Positions 28,448 to 39,433 are shown, numbered from the stretch's first letter. The stretch: DNA of 64,000 nucleotides from Phenylobacterium sp. J367 (GCF_024699985.1 NZ_JAJONA010000001.1:3850501-3914500); one strand, 5' to 3'. Translations and numbers: made by a program. Notes: generated by a model from the letters alone, not told the origin.

Positions 28448-28493
28448 GCCGCGGGTTGACCCCGCCGCCGACGCGCCGCACAGGCTAGTGACC

Positions 28494-29965
28494 ATGGATC
28501 TCTCAGCGCTCCAGCATCTCCTGGGTGACGCGGCGGGCCGCCGGGTCGTCTGCGTCGGCGACGTGATGATCGACCGCTTCGTGTACGGCGAGGTAAGCCG
28601 GATCTCCCCCGAAGCGCCGATCCCCGTCCTGGCCCGCAAGCGCGAGACCGTCATGCTTGGGGCCGCCGGCAACGTGGCCCGCAACGTCGCCGCGCTCGGG
28701 GGGACGGTCGCCCTGGTCGGCCTGATCGGCAGCGACCTGAGGGCCACGAGGCCATGAGCCTCGTGGGCGCCGAAAGCGGCATCGAGGGCTATCTCGTCAC
28801 CGACACCGGACGGCCCACGACCCTGAAGGTCCGCTACGTGTCCGGCCAGCAGCAGCTTCTGCGCGTCGACCTGGAGGAGAGCCGCCCGGTCACCGGCGAC
28901 TGTGAGCAGCGCCTGGTCCGCACGGTCCGCGACGCCATCGATGGGGCAGGGGTCATCCTCCTGTCCGACTACGGCAAGGGCGTGGTGACCGACGCCCTGA
29001 TCGCCGCCTGCCTCGAGGCTGCGAAGGCGACCGGGGCCAAGGTGGTCGTGGACTCCAAGGCCCGCTCCTTCGCCCGCTACGGCGCCGTCGATCTGATCAA
29101 GCCGAACGCCCTCGAGCTTGCCCACGCGACCGACCTGCCCACCGGCACGGACGCCGAGGTCGAGGCGGCGCTGGCCCGCGCCCTGGAACTCTGGGACGCC
29201 AAGGGCGTCCTGGTCACCCGCGCGGCCAAGGGCATCACGCTGGCGCTCCGGGGTCAGCCGGTGCGCCACTTCCCGACCGTGTCCCGCGAAGTGTTCGACG
29301 TTTCGGGCGCCGGCGACACCACCATCGCCGCCCTGGGTCTCGCCCTGGCCGCCGGGGCCACCCTCGACGAGGCCATCGGCTTCGCCCAGCTCGCCGCCGG
29401 CGTGGCCGTCGGCAAGGTCGGCACCGCCACCGTCAGCCCCGAGGAACTGGTCGAGGCCGCGATCACCGCCCACCTGGCCCCGGCCGAGGCGAAGGTCGCC
29501 ACGCTCCAGCGCCTCTCCGACGAGGTCGCCCGCTGGCGCGCCAAGGGCCTGCGCGTCGGGTTCACCAACGGCTGCTTCGACATCCTGCACAAGGGCCACG
29601 TGGCCTACCTCGGCCAGGCCCGGACCTGGTGCGACCGCCTGGTCGTCGGCCTGAACTCCGACGCCTCGGTCCGGGCGCTGAAGGGGGAGGGACGCCCGGT
29701 CAACGACCTGGAAAGCCGCGCCCTCGTGCTCGCCGGCCTCGGCAGCGTCGACCTAGTGGTGCCCTTCGACGAGGACACCCCGCTCAGGCTGATCGAGGCC
29801 GCCCGGCCCGACGTCCTGATCAAGGGCGCCGACTACACCGAGGCCGAGGTGGTGGGCGCCAGGGAGGTCCGGTCCTGGGGCGGCGAGGTGAAGCTGGCCG
29901 AGATCGTCGAGGGCTATTCGACCACCGCCGCCATCCGCCGGATGAGCCGAAAGGAAGAGGCATGA
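28494..29965 (+). CDS. hldE: Bifunctional D-beta-heptose 7-phosphate kinase / 1-phosphate adenylyltransferase HldE, one frameshift
   Basis: HldE phosphorylates heptose-7-phosphate and then adenylylates heptose-1-phosphate for LPS core synthesis. Domain 1 (about 1-325) is a PfkB-family kinase with [40 protein letters not shown] and the catalytic [13 protein letters not shown]. Domain 2 (about 345-490) is a nucleotidyltransferase with [17 protein letters not shown] (HxGH) and [13 protein letters not shown]. One G is missing at 28738-28743 (restoring [13 protein letters not shown]). The corrected 490 aa matches the bifunctional form. The stop overlaps the hldD start by ATGA. Confidence 0.94.
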
Positions 29966-30963
29966 CCCGTCGCATCGCCTTCGTCACCGGCGGGGCCGGC
30001 TTCATCGGCTCGAACATCGTCGCCCGCCTGGCCGAGGACCCGACGCTCGACGTGGTGGTCTGCGACCGCTTGCGAGAGGCCGAACTCGGCAAGTGGCGCA
30101 ACATCGCCAAGCACCCGATCGGCGACTTCGTGGCGCCCGAGGCCATGTTCGACTGGCTGGAGAAGCGGTGGCGGGACGTGGAGCTGGTCGTCCACATGGC
30201 CGCGGTCTCGTCGACGACGGAGCCGGACGCCGACAAGATCATCCATTCGAACTTCACCCTCAGCCGCGACCTGTTCCGCTGGTGTGCGGACCGCCAGCGC
30301 CGCTTCGTCTATGCGTCCTCGGCGGCGACCTATGGGTCCGGCGAGCAGGGGTTCGACGACGACAACAGCTATGAGGCGCTGACCGCACTCCGCCCGCTCA
30401 ACACCTACGGCTGGTCGAAGGCGCTGTTCGACCTCTTCGCGGCGCGCCAGGCGGCCCGGGACTACGCCCCGCCGCAGTGGGTGGGGCTGAAGTTCTTCAA
30501 CGTCTACGGGCCCAACGAGGAGCACAAGCACTCGATGAAGTCCGTGGCCTCGCAGATCTGGCCGAAGGTGCGCGAGGGCCATGCCGTCCAGCTCTTCAAG
30601 AGCTACCGCAAGGACGTCCCGGACGGCGGCCAGACCCGCGACTTCGTCTATGTGCGCGACGCCGCCGACGTCTCGCGCTGGCTCTACGAGAACCCGCAGG
30701 TGAACGGCATCTACAACCTCGGCAGCGGCAAGGCCCGCACCTTCGAGGAGATGGCCCGCCAGGTCTTCGAGGCGGCCGGCCGCAACGCCGAGATCGAGTA
30801 CACGCCCATGCCGCCGGCGATCCGCGACAAGTACCAGTACTTCACCGAGGCGAAGATGGACCGGCTGTTCCAGGCCGGCTACCCGAAGCCGATGACGACG
30901 CTGGAGGACGGGATCGGCGACTACGTGCGGGGCTACCTCTCCCAGCCCGACCCTTACCGCTAG
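29962..30963 (+). CDS. hldD: ADP-glyceromanno-heptose 6-epimerase
   Basis: HldD converts ADP-D-glycero- to ADP-L-glycero-D-manno-heptose, the donor for the LPS inner core. The 333-aa SDR protein has the NADP motif TGGAGFIGSNIVARL, HMAAVSSTTEPDADKI, the catalytic TYGWSKALFD (Tyr/Lys) and KFFNVYGPNEEHKHSMKSVA, which is distinctive of HldD. It is translationally coupled to hldE. Confidence 0.95.
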   Translation: MTRRIAFVTGGAGFIGSNIVARLAEDPTLDVVVCDRLREAELGKWRNIAKHPIGDFVAPEAMFDWLEKRWRDVELVVHMAAVSSTTEPDADKIIHSNFTLSRDLFRWCADRQRRFVYASSAATYGSGEQGFDDDNSYEALTALRPLNTYGWSKALFDLFAARQAARDYAPPQWVGLKFFNVYGPNEEHKHSMKSVASQIWPKVREGHAVQLFKSYRKDVPDGGQTRDFVYVRDAADVSRWLYENPQVNGIYNLGSGKARTFEEMARQVFEAAGRNAEIEYTPMPPAIRDKYQYFTEAKMDRLFQAGYPKPMTTLEDGIGDYVRGYLSQPDPYR

Positions 30964-30966
30964 GCG

Positions 30967-32073
30967 ATGGACGGGCCGCTGCCGCGCCGGACCCGGTGGC
31001 TCGCCGCCTTCGTCCTCGGGGTGGCGGTCGTCCTGGCCATCGCGACCGGCGTCTTCTGGGAGGATCTCCGGCGCACCGCGCTCGATCCCAAGGTGCCGTT
31101 CCAAACCTACGACCCGCCGCCGGCCCCGAACTATGGCGTCGGCGCCGCCTGGTGGCTGATGCCGACCCGTCCCGAGGCGCCGGGCGCCGCCGATCCGGCC
31201 GTCGACGTCTTCTTCGTCTCGCCGACGGTCTATGACGGCGGCGAGGACTGGAACGCCCCCATCGACGACGCGGACTCAGCCGACCTGTTCGTGCGTCGGA
31301 TGGCGCCCAACTACGTCGGCCCCTTCGTCCGGGTCGGCCGCATCTTCGCGCCCCGCTACCGCCAGGCCAGCCTGTACAGCCTGCTGACGCTCCGCGAAGA
31401 CGCCCGCGAGGCCCGACGGTTCGCCTATGGCGACGTGTCCCAGGCCTTCCGCACCTACGTGGCCCGGTACAACAGGGGCCGACCCTTCATCATCGTCGGG
31501 GTGGAGCAGGGCGGCACGCTCGCCGCCCGCCTCCTGAGGGAGGAGGTGGCGCTCGATCCGGAGCTCCGGAGCCGCCTCGTGGCCGCCTACCTGCCCGAGA
31601 CGATCGTCCCGGCCGACGCGCCGCCGATCCCGCCCTGCGAAGGGCCGGGCCAGACCGGCTGCCTCGCCGCCTGGGCCAGCATCAACACCGCCGAGTTCGA
31701 ACGCGCCCAGGTCCTCCTCGACCGTGCGCTCGTCTGGACCCCCGGCGGCGACCTGGAGAACCTGAAGGGCCGCCGGCCGCTCTGCTTCAACCCGATCCTC
31801 AGCGCGACGACCGACGAGCCGGCGCCCGCACGGCTCCACCGCGGCGCGGCCAACGCCACGGACCTGGAGTGGGGCGCGCGGCCGGCCTTCATGGCCCGCC
31901 AGGTCTCGGCCAGCTGCGAGGGCGGAGTGCTCCGCGTCTCCGCGCCCCGGTCCTCCGCCCTGAAGCGCACCGGAAGCTGGGCCGAGCGGCGCAAGGTCCC
32001 GGGCTACAACCTCTTCTACGCGGACCTCGAGGCCGACGCGGAAGGCCGGGCGGACGCCTTCCTCCACCGATAG
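30967..32073 (+). CDS. DUF3089 alpha/beta-hydrolase-fold protein lacking the usual serine nucleophile
   Basis: This 368-aa protein has an N-terminal membrane anchor (about residues 11-30) and a DUF3089 domain in the periplasm: VDVFFVSPTVYD, APRYRQASLYSLLT, FIIVGVEQGGTLAARLL, LVAAYLPETIVP and KGRRPLCFNPI. In most DUF3089 proteins the elbow reads G-H-S-Q-G; here it is G178-V-E180-Q-G, with Glu in place of the Ser nucleophile. It therefore may not be an esterase by the usual mechanism. It starts 3 bases after hldD, so it is probably co-transcribed with the LPS-core genes. Confidence 0.8.
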   Translation: MDGPLPRRTRWLAAFVLGVAVVLAIATGVFWEDLRRTALDPKVPFQTYDPPPAPNYGVGAAWWLMPTRPEAPGAADPAVDVFFVSPTVYDGGEDWNAPIDDADSADLFVRRMAPNYVGPFVRVGRIFAPRYRQASLYSLLTLREDAREARRFAYGDVSQAFRTYVARYNRGRPFIIVGVEQGGTLAARLLREEVALDPELRSRLVAAYLPETIVPADAPPIPPCEGPGQTGCLAAWASINTAEFERAQVLLDRALVWTPGGDLENLKGRRPLCFNPILSATTDEPAPARLHRGAANATDLEWGARPAFMARQVSASCEGGVLRVSAPRSSALKRTGSWAERRKVPGYNLFYADLEADAEGRADAFLHR

Positions 32074-32129
32074 GGCTTGGCCGCGGCCTGCGTTCAGGCT
32101 TCCCTGTCGACAACCAGAGGGAGGCCGCC

Positions 32130-33131
32130 ATGTCCGACGTCAATCGCCAGATCCTGCTCGCCGAGCTGCCGCAGGGACACCTGTCGCCGGATCATTTCCG
32201 CCTCACCGAGGGCGCGCGGCCGACGCCCGGGCCGGGCGAGGCCCTGCTCCGCACCCGCTACATCTCGCTGGACGCCGCCAACCGCGCCTGGATGCAGGGC
32301 GCCACCTACCGCTCGGCCCTGAAGGCCGGCGACGTCATGGCCGGCGGCGCCCTGGCGGAGGTGGTGGAGGCGGACGGCGGCGGGCTCGAACCCGGCGACC
32401 TCGTCTCCGCCGACACCGGCTGGCAGGACTATGCGGTCCTGCCGACCAAGCGGCTGGCGAAGCTGCCGAAGCTCGAGCCGATGACCCACCTGCTCAGCGT
32501 CTACGGCGTGGCCGGGCTGACCGCCTACTTCGGCCTGCTGGAATGCGGGAAGCCCAAGGCCGGCGAGACCGTCGTCGTCTCCGCCGCGGCGGGCTCCGTC
32601 GGCTCCATCGTCGGCCAGATCGCCAAGATCCAGGGCTGCCGCGTGGTGGGCATCGCCGGCGGCGAGGCCAAGGGCCGCTGGCTGATCGACGAGCTCGGCT
32701 TCGATGCGGTGGCCGACTACAAGGCCGGCAACCTCCGGGCTCAGCTCAAGGAGCACGCGCCGGGCGGCATCGACGTCTATTTCGACAACGTCGGCGGCGA
32801 CATCTTCGAGACCTGCCTGTTCTCGATGAACAACTTCGGCCGCATCGCCTGCTGCGGCGCGCTGTCCTCCTACGACGGCGCGCCGCCGGCGCACGGTCCG
32901 CGCGGCGTGCCCGGCCTGATCGTCACGCGGCGCCTGACGCTCCGCGGCTTCGTGGTCATGGACTTCGACGACCAGCGGGAGAAGGCGCTCGCCGATCTCC
33001 AGCGCTGGGTCGCCGAGGGGAAGCTGAAGGTCCAGGAGGACGTCATCGACGGCCTGGAGAACCTGCCGGCCGCCCTCGTCGGCCTGCTGGCCGGCGAGAA
33101 CCGCGGCAAGCGGATGGTGAAGGTCCGCTAG
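32130..33131 (+). CDS. Zinc-less NADP-dependent medium-chain reductase (CurA / leukotriene B4 12-hydroxydehydrogenase type)
   Basis: This 333-aa protein matches the MDR subfamily of NADPH-dependent enone reductases: PGPGEALLRTRYISLDAANRAWM at the start, YGVAGLTAYFGLLECGKPKAGETVVVSAAAGSVGSIVGQIAK (cofactor domain), FDNVGGDIFE and a C-terminus ending NRGKRMVKV. No catalytic-zinc ligands are present. Such enzymes reduce alpha,beta-unsaturated ketones or aldehydes. ATG 32130 has GAGGGAGG upstream. Its TAG shares a CTAG with the stop of the convergent YCII gene. Confidence 0.88.
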   Translation: MSDVNRQILLAELPQGHLSPDHFRLTEGARPTPGPGEALLRTRYISLDAANRAWMQGATYRSALKAGDVMAGGALAEVVEADGGGLEPGDLVSADTGWQDYAVLPTKRLAKLPKLEPMTHLLSVYGVAGLTAYFGLLECGKPKAGETVVVSAAAGSVGSIVGQIAKIQGCRVVGIAGGEAKGRWLIDELGFDAVADYKAGNLRAQLKEHAPGGIDVYFDNVGGDIFETCLFSMNNFGRIACCGALSSYDGAPPAHGPRGVPGLIVTRRLTLRGFVVMDFDDQREKALADLQRWVAEGKLKVQEDVIDGLENLPAALVGLLAGENRGKRMVKVR

Positions 33132-33463
33132 AAGTCGAACTCCGGCCGCACTTCGATCGCGGCGTACTTCGCCATCGGGATGTCCGCGGCCAGCCGAATG
33201 GCCTCCTCCATGTCGGCGGCGTCCAGGAAGATGAAGCCGACGAGCACCTCCTTCGTCTCGGCGAACGGCCCGTCGAGCAGGGTCCCGCGGCGCACGGTGC
33301 GGGCCGTCCGCGTCGGCTGGAGCGCCGAGGCGGCGATGAAGTGGCCCCGGCGCGCCAGCTCCCTGTCATAGGCCAGGGAGTCCCGGTCGAGCCGCTCGCG
33401 TTCCTCGGCCGTCAGGCGGTCGAGGCCGCCCGGCTCCATGTAGACGAGACAGAGGTGTTTCAT
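33128..33463 (-). CDS. YCII-family (YciI-like) protein
   Basis: The 111-aa protein begins MKHLCLVYMEPGGLDRLTAEE and contains YDRELARRGHFIAASALQP and GPFAETKEVLVGFIFLDAADMEEAIRLAADIP, the pattern of the dimeric alpha-beta-barrel YCII family. In such proteins a conserved His/Asp pair suggests a catalytic site, but the role is mostly unknown; many lie next to ECF sigma factors. No sigma factor is present here. It is convergent with the reductase. Confidence 0.82.
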   Translation of the reverse strand: MKHLCLVYMEPGGLDRLTAEERERLDRDSLAYDRELARRGHFIAASALQPTRTARTVRRGTLLDGPFAETKEVLVGFIFLDAADMEEAIRLAADIPMAKYAAIEVRPEFDF

Positions 33464-33522
33464 CCGGGATCTCCAGCCGATGGGCCCTTGGAAGACGGCC
33501 GTCCGACGTGCAGGCCGACAAA

Positions 33523-35598
33523 TCAGCCGGCGGTCTTCAGTGCCATGTTGGCCTTCCAGTCGAAAAGCTCCTGCAACACCTGCAGGGCCTGGCCGCGCGG
33601 CGAGGCGAGGGCAGGGTCGCGGTCCATGATCATCCGGGCGTCGTCGCCGGCGGCGGCGATCAGGTCGCGGTGCACGATGGGGTCGACGAAGACATAGGCC
33701 GGGAAGCCGGACTGGCGCAGGCCCAGCGCGTCGCCGCCGCCGCGCAGCTCCAGGTCGGTCTCGGCGATCAGGAAGCCGTCGTCGGTGCGCCGCAGGATAT
33801 CGAGCCGCTTCTGGGCGGTCTCCGAGAGCGGGGCGTCGTAGAGCAGGACGCAGGCGCTCTCCCGCCGGCCCCGTCCGACCCGTCCGCGGAGCTGGTGGAG
33901 CTGGGCCAGGCCGAACCGCTCGGAATGCTCGATCACCATGATGGTGGCGTTGGGCACATTGACGCCGACCTCCACCACAGTGGTCGCCACGAGCACCGTG
34001 AGCTTGCCGTCGGCGAAGTCGGCCATCACGGCGTCCTTGGCCTGGGGCGTCATCTTGCCGTGGACCAGGCCGACGCCCGGGCCGATGCGCTCGCGAAGCT
34101 CGGCGGCGCGGACCTCGGCGGCCTTCAGGTCGATGATCTCGGACTCCGAGACGAGCGGGCAGATCCAGAAGGCCTGGGCGCCGCCGGCCACCGCCTCGCG
34201 CAGGCGCGCCTCCACCTCCTCGATCCGGGCCGACGGCACGGCGCGGGTGGCGACGGGCGTCCGGCCCGGGGGCTTCTCGTCGATGCGGCTGACGTCGAGG
34301 TCGCCGAACACGGTCAGCTCCAGGGTGCGCGGGATCGGGGTCGCCGACATGGCCAGAAGGTGGACGGCCTCGCCCTTGGCCTGCAGGCGTTGGCGTTCCG
34401 CCACGCCGAAACGGTGCTGCTCGTCGATCACCGCCATCTGCAGCCGATGGAAGGCCACGTCGTCCTGGAACAGCGCGTGGGTCCCCACCGCCACCTGGAC
34501 AGCGCCCGACGCCAGCGCCCTGAGCTTCTCCGCTCGCGCCGCGCCCTTGTCGCGTCCGGTCAGCAGGATCACGCCGATGCCGTGGTCCGAGAGCGGGGCT
34601 GCGATCGTTTCGTAGTGCTGGCGCGCCAGGATCTCGGTCGGGGCCATCAGCGCGGCCTGGCCGCCGCCCGCCGCCACATCGGCCATGGCGCACATGGCGA
34701 CCACGGTCTTGCCGGAGCCCACGTCGCCCTGGATCAGGCGGCTCATCCGCTCGCCCGCCACCAGGTCTCGGCGGATGTCCGCCAGGGCGCGCTCCTGGGC
34801 TCCGGTGAAGGCGAAGGGCAGGTCGGCGCGGATGTCGTCGGCCGTCCGGCTGGCCTCGATCCGCGCGCCAGGCTCCCGGCGGCGCTCGGCGCGCCGCTGG
34901 GCCATGGCGAGCTGGTGGGCCAGCAGCTCGTCGAAGGCCAGCCGTCGCATGTGCGGGGCGAGGGGAGAGAGGTCGGCCTCGCCCTCCGGGGCGTGCAGTC
35001 GCGCCAGCGCGGCCCGCCAGGCGGGAAACCGCTCCCGGGCGAGCCAGGCCGCATCCTGCCATTCCGGCAGCTCGGGCGCGCGCTCCAGCGCCTCCAGCAC
35101 GAAGGTCCGCACCCGGCGCGCGGGCAGGCCCTCGGTCGCCGGGTAGATCGGCTCCAGCTCGGGGATCTCGTCGGCCTTGCCGGGCTCGACCATGTAGTCG
35201 GGGTGGACCATCTGGCGGCCGAACTTCTGGTCCTCGACCTTGCCGGAGATGATCCGCTTGGCGCCCACCGGGTGCCGTTTCTCCAGGCCGTCGCCGAACC
35301 GGCCGAAGAAGACGAGGGTCATGTAGCCGGTGGGATCGGAGACCCGCATCCGCCAGGGCTGGGCGTTCGACCGCGGCCGCTCGTGGGCCTCGACCGTCAC
35401 CTCGAAGGTCATGATCTGACCGTCCAGCGCCGCCGACAGGACCGCCGGGGTCCTGAGCACGATCGAATGCAGCCTCAGGAACAGGACATCGCGGACGATC
35501 GGACCCGCGAGCCGCTCAAGCAGGGGCGCGACGCGCGGCCCCACGCCCTTGAGCGAGGTCACGGGGGCATAGAGCGGAAATAGAATCTCCGGCCGCAT
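33523..35598 (-). CDS. recG: ATP-dependent DNA helicase RecG
   Basis: RecG remodels stalled forks and Holliday junctions. The 691-aa protein has an N-terminal wedge domain (SLKGVGPRVAPLLERL, then an OB-fold region), Walker A in LIQGDVGSGKTVVAM, motif II in [30 protein letters not shown], motif [11 protein letters not shown] and the C-terminal TRG-like segment RTDDGFLIAETDLELRGGGDALG. It is divergent from sdhE. The frame is uninterrupted. Confidence 0.95.
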   Translation of the reverse strand: MRPEILFPLYAPVTSLKGVGPRVAPLLERLAGPIVRDVLFLRLHSIVLRTPAVLSAALDGQIMTFEVTVEAHERPRSNAQPWRMRVSDPTGYMTLVFFGRFGDGLEKRHPVGAKRIISGKVEDQKFGRQMVHPDYMVEPGKADEIPELEPIYPATEGLPARRVRTFVLEALERAPELPEWQDAAWLARERFPAWRAALARLHAPEGEADLSPLAPHMRRLAFDELLAHQLAMAQRRAERRREPGARIEASRTADDIRADLPFAFTGAQERALADIRRDLVAGERMSRLIQGDVGSGKTVVAMCAMADVAAGGGQAALMAPTEILARQHYETIAAPLSDHGIGVILLTGRDKGAARAEKLRALASGAVQVAVGTHALFQDDVAFHRLQMAVIDEQHRFGVAERQRLQAKGEAVHLLAMSATPIPRTLELTVFGDLDVSRIDEKPPGRTPVATRAVPSARIEEVEARLREAVAGGAQAFWICPLVSESEIIDLKAAEVRAAELRERIGPGVGLVHGKMTPQAKDAVMADFADGKLTVLVATTVVEVGVNVPNATIMVIEHSERFGLAQLHQLRGRVGRGRRESACVLLYDAPLSETAQKRLDILRRTDDGFLIAETDLELRGGGDALGLRQSGFPAYVFVDPIVHRDLIAAAGDDARMIMDRDPALASPRGQALQVLQELFDWKANMALKTAG

Positions 35599-35657
35599 GA
35601 AACGAGCATACCTGACTGGCGCCGACGCAAGGCGCGCTCTATATGCGCGGACTTCTC

Positions 35658-35948
35658 ATGACCACCGATGATGCACGGCTCAAGAAGCTGAAGTTCCGCG
35701 CCTGGCGCAGGGGCTTCCGGGAAGCGGACCTCATCCTGGGGCCGTTCGCGGACAACCATGTCCACACCATGGACGAAGGCGAGCTCGACTGGTTCGAGCG
35801 CCTGCTGGAGACGCCCGATCAGGACCTCTATGCCTGGATCATCGGGACGCTGCCGACGCCGCCCGAGTACGACACCGAGATCATGAACCGGATCAAGGCG
35901 TTCCGGTTCGAACTTAACGACCTTCGCGGGGACGATCGTGGCGGCTGA
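35658..35948 (+). CDS. sdhE: FAD assembly factor SdhE (succinate dehydrogenase assembly factor 2)
   Basis: This 96-aa protein promotes covalent flavinylation of SdhA. It has the family features LKFRAWRRGFREADLILGPFAD (with RxxRRG-type basic motif), DEGELDWFERLLETPDQDLYAWIIG and DTEIMNRIK. ATG 35658 is preferred to the in-frame ATG at 35643. Its last codons overlap the start of mfd by about 11 bases, as is common for the recG-sdhE-mfd arrangement in alphaproteobacteria. Confidence 0.92.
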   Translation: MTTDDARLKKLKFRAWRRGFREADLILGPFADNHVHTMDEGELDWFERLLETPDQDLYAWIIGTLPTPPEYDTEIMNRIKAFRFELNDLRGDDRGG

Positions 35949-38900
35949 CGGTACGCGCGGCGCCCTCGGCCGCCCAGCTCCGCCGCGTGGCGGACGATCC
36001 CGGCCGGCTGGACCTCGTCGGCGCGCCCGAGGGCTTCGACGCCATGGTCCTGGCCGACGTGGTCCGGGCCCGGAAGGGCCTGACCGTGTTCGTGGCTCGG
36101 GACGCGGCCCGCATCTCGGCCTTCACCGACGCCTTCCGCTTCTTCGCCGAAACCGTCGAGATCCTGACCTTCCCGGCCTGGGACTGCCTGCCCTACGACC
36201 GGATCGGTCCGTCGGCGGCGGTCTCCGCCCAGCGGATGACGACCCTGTCGCGGCTGGCCGCCGGCCTCGACCCGAAGGTCCCGACCCTGCTCGTCACCTC
36301 GGCGCCGGCGCTGATCCAGGGCGTGCCGCCGAAGACCATCGTCCAGCGCGCCGGCTACTCGGCCCGGACCGGCAACAGCGTCGTGATCGACGATCTCGAG
36401 CGCTACTTCGCCATCAACGGCTACCAGCGGGCCTCCACCGTCTCCGAGCGCGGCGAGTTCGCCATCCGTGGCGGCGTCATCGACGTCTTCCCGCCGTCGG
36501 CGGAGGAGCCGGTGCGGCTCGACCTGTTCGGCGACACGCTCGAGAGCATCCGGGCCTTCGATCCGGAAACCCAGCGGTCCACCCGGCAGCTCAAGGAGGT
36601 GAGCCTCCTGCCGGTGAACGAAGCCCTGCTGGACAAGGACGCCATCAGCCGGTTCCGCACCGGCTATCTGGAGACCTTCGGGCGCCCCGGGCGACGATCC
36701 GCTCTACGCGGCGATCTCCGAGGGCGGCCGCCGGGCGGGCATGGAGCACTACCTTCCGCTGTTCTACCCGGACATGGCGACGCTCTTCGACTATCTGCCG
36801 CCCGACAGCCTGGTCGCCCTCGACCATCTGGCCCGGGAGGCGCGCGAGGAGCGTATGGCGCTCATCGCCGACGCCTACGACGCCCGCTCACAGACCGAGC
36901 GGAAGATCCACTACCATCCGCTGGAGCCGAGCCGGCTCTACCTCGACGACGCGGAGTGGGCCGAGAGCCTGGCGGTCCGCCCGACGCGCCGGTTCTCCGC
37001 CTTCCAGGAAGCCGAGGGCGAGGTCGTCATCGACATGGGCGCGCGGACGGGGCGCAGTTTCGCCGCCGAGCGGAAGATGGACTCGGTCAACCTCTTCGAG
37101 GCGACCGCCGACCACGCCCGGACGCTGGCGTCCGAGGGGAAGCGGGTGCTCTTCGCCTCCTGGTCCGAGGGCTCCTCCGACCGGCTCGGCTCCATGCTCG
37201 CCGACCACGGCCTGAAGGACGTCCCCTTCGCCGCCTACTGGGACCAGGCCAAGGCCGGCGATCCGGAAGCGGCCCCAGCGGGTGGTCCTGCCGCTAGACG
37301 CGGGCTTCGAGACCGACGCCCTGGCGGTCATCTCCGAGACCGACATCCTGGGCGACCGGCTGGCGCGGCCGAAACGCCGCCGCCGTGCGTCCAACTTCCT
37401 GGCGGAAGCCGCGTCCCTGACGCCCGGCGACCTCGTGGTGCACATCGACCACGGGATCGGGCGCTACGAGGGCCTGAAGACCCTCGACGTGCAGGGCGCG
37501 CCTCACGACACGCTGGAGCTGCAGTACGGCGGTGAGGCCAAGCTCTACCTGCCGGTCGAGAACATCGACCTCCTGACGCGGTACGGCGCGGACAGCGAGG
37601 GCGTGCAGCTCGACAAGCTGGGCGGCGCGGCCTGGCAAGGCCGGCGCGCGCGGGCCAAGGAGCGCCTGCGCGAGATGGCCGAGGGCCTGATCCGCATCGC
37701 CGCCGAGCGCGCCACCAAGCACACCGAGGCGGTCGACCCGCCGCACGGCGTCTTCGAGGAGTTCTGCGCCCGCTTCCCCTACGAGGAAACGGACGACCAG
37801 CTGCACGCCATCGGCGACGTGCTGGCGGACCTCTCGGCCGGCAGGCCCATGGATCGGCTGATCTGCGGCGACGTGGGGTTCGGCAAGACCGAGGTGGCGC
37901 TCCGCGCCGCCTTCGTCGTCGCCATGAGCGGCCAGCAGGTGGCGATCGTCGCGCCCACGACCCTGCTCGCCCGTCAGCACTTCAAGACCTTCTCCGAGCG
38001 GTTCGAGGGCTGGCCGGTGAAGGTCCGCCGCCTGTCGCGCCTGGTCCCGGCCAGGGGAGGCCGCCGAGACCCGCGAGGGGCTGAAGAAGGGCGAGGTGGA
38101 GATCATCGTCGGCACCCACGCGGTGCTGTCGAAGCAGGTCGAGTTCAAGAACCTCGGCCTCGTCATCGTCGACGAGGAGCAGCATTTCGGGGTGAAGCAC
38201 AAGGAGAAGCTCAAGGAGCTTCGCGCCGACGTGCACATGCTGACGCTCACCGCGACGCCGATCCCGCGGACCCTGCAGATGTCGCTCTCCGGCATCCGCG
38301 AGATGTCGATCATCGCCACCCCGCCGGTCGATCGCCTGGCGGTCCGGACCTACATCACGCCCTGGGACCCGGTGGTCATCCGCGAGGCCCTGCTGCGCGA
38401 GAAGTACCGCGGCGGCCAGGCCTATTACGTCGCCCCGCGCATCGCCGACCTGCCGGAGCTGCAGCGCTACCTGCGCGAACAGGTGCCCGAGGTGAAGTTC
38501 GTGGTCGGCCACGGCCAGATGGCCCCGACCCAGCTCGAGGAGGTGATGACCGCCTTCTACGACGGCCAGTACGATGTGCTGCTGTCGACCACCATCGTGG
38601 AGAGCGGCCTCGACATCCCGACCGCCAACACCCTGATCATCCACCGGGCCGACATGTTCGGCCTGGCCCAGCTCTATCAGCTGCGCGGCCGCGTCGGCCG
38701 GGCGAAGAGCCGCGCCTACGCCTACATGACCACGCCCGCCGAGAAGCAGATCACGCTCTCGGCCGAGAAGCGGCTGAAGGTCCTGCAGTCGCTCGACAGC
38801 CTGGGCGCGGGCTTCCAGCTCGCCAGCCACGACCTCGATATCCGCGGCGGCGGCAACCTGCTGGGCGAGGAGCAGTCGGGCCACATCAAGGAGATCGGCG

Positions 38901-39433
38901 TCGAGCTCTACCAGCAGATGCTGGAGGACGCGGTCAACGAACTGAAGACCCGGGCCGGCGCCGAGGGGCTCGACCTCGACCGGGGCTGGTCGCCGCAGAT
39001 CAACACGGGCGCGGCCGTGCTCATCCCCGAGGAGTACGTCCCGGACCTCAACGTCCGACTGGCCATGTACCGACGCCTGTCCGACGCCGAGAAGGTCGAG
39101 GACCGCGAGGCGCTCGCCGCCGAGCTGATCGACCGGTTCGGTCCGCTGCCGCCGGAAGCCGGACAGCTCCTGAAGGTCGTGGCCATCAAGGGCCTCTGCC
39201 GCCAGGCGCACGTCTCGAAGATCGACGTCGGCCCGAAGGGCGCGGTCGTGACCTTCCGGGGCGACCAGCCGAAGAACCCGGCGGCGCTGCTGCAATTCCT
39301 GGCCCGGAACCAGGTCGCCTGGAAGCTGCGCCCGGATCACAAGATCGTCGTGAAGGGCGAGTGGGCTACCCCCGAGCAGCGCCTGAACGCGGCCGAGAAG
39401 ATTCTCAGCGAGCTGGCGAAGCTGTCGGCCTAG
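35938..39433 (+). CDS. mfd: Transcription-repair coupling factor Mfd, about four frameshifts
   Basis: Mfd releases stalled RNA polymerase and recruits UvrA. Domains run in order: UvrB-like N-terminus ([48 protein letters not shown]), RNA-polymerase-interaction domain ([22 protein letters not shown]), translocase with Walker [17 protein letters not shown] and [22 protein letters not shown]-like [14 protein letters not shown], then the TRCF C-terminal domain. Extra bases are inferred near 35940-35945 (giving [20 protein letters not shown]), at 36680-36690, 37274-37277 and 38054-38057 (GGCCAGGGG). Corrected this way the protein is about 1163 aa, within the family range. The four interruptions in one conserved gene argue for sequence error. 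Confidence 0.92.
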
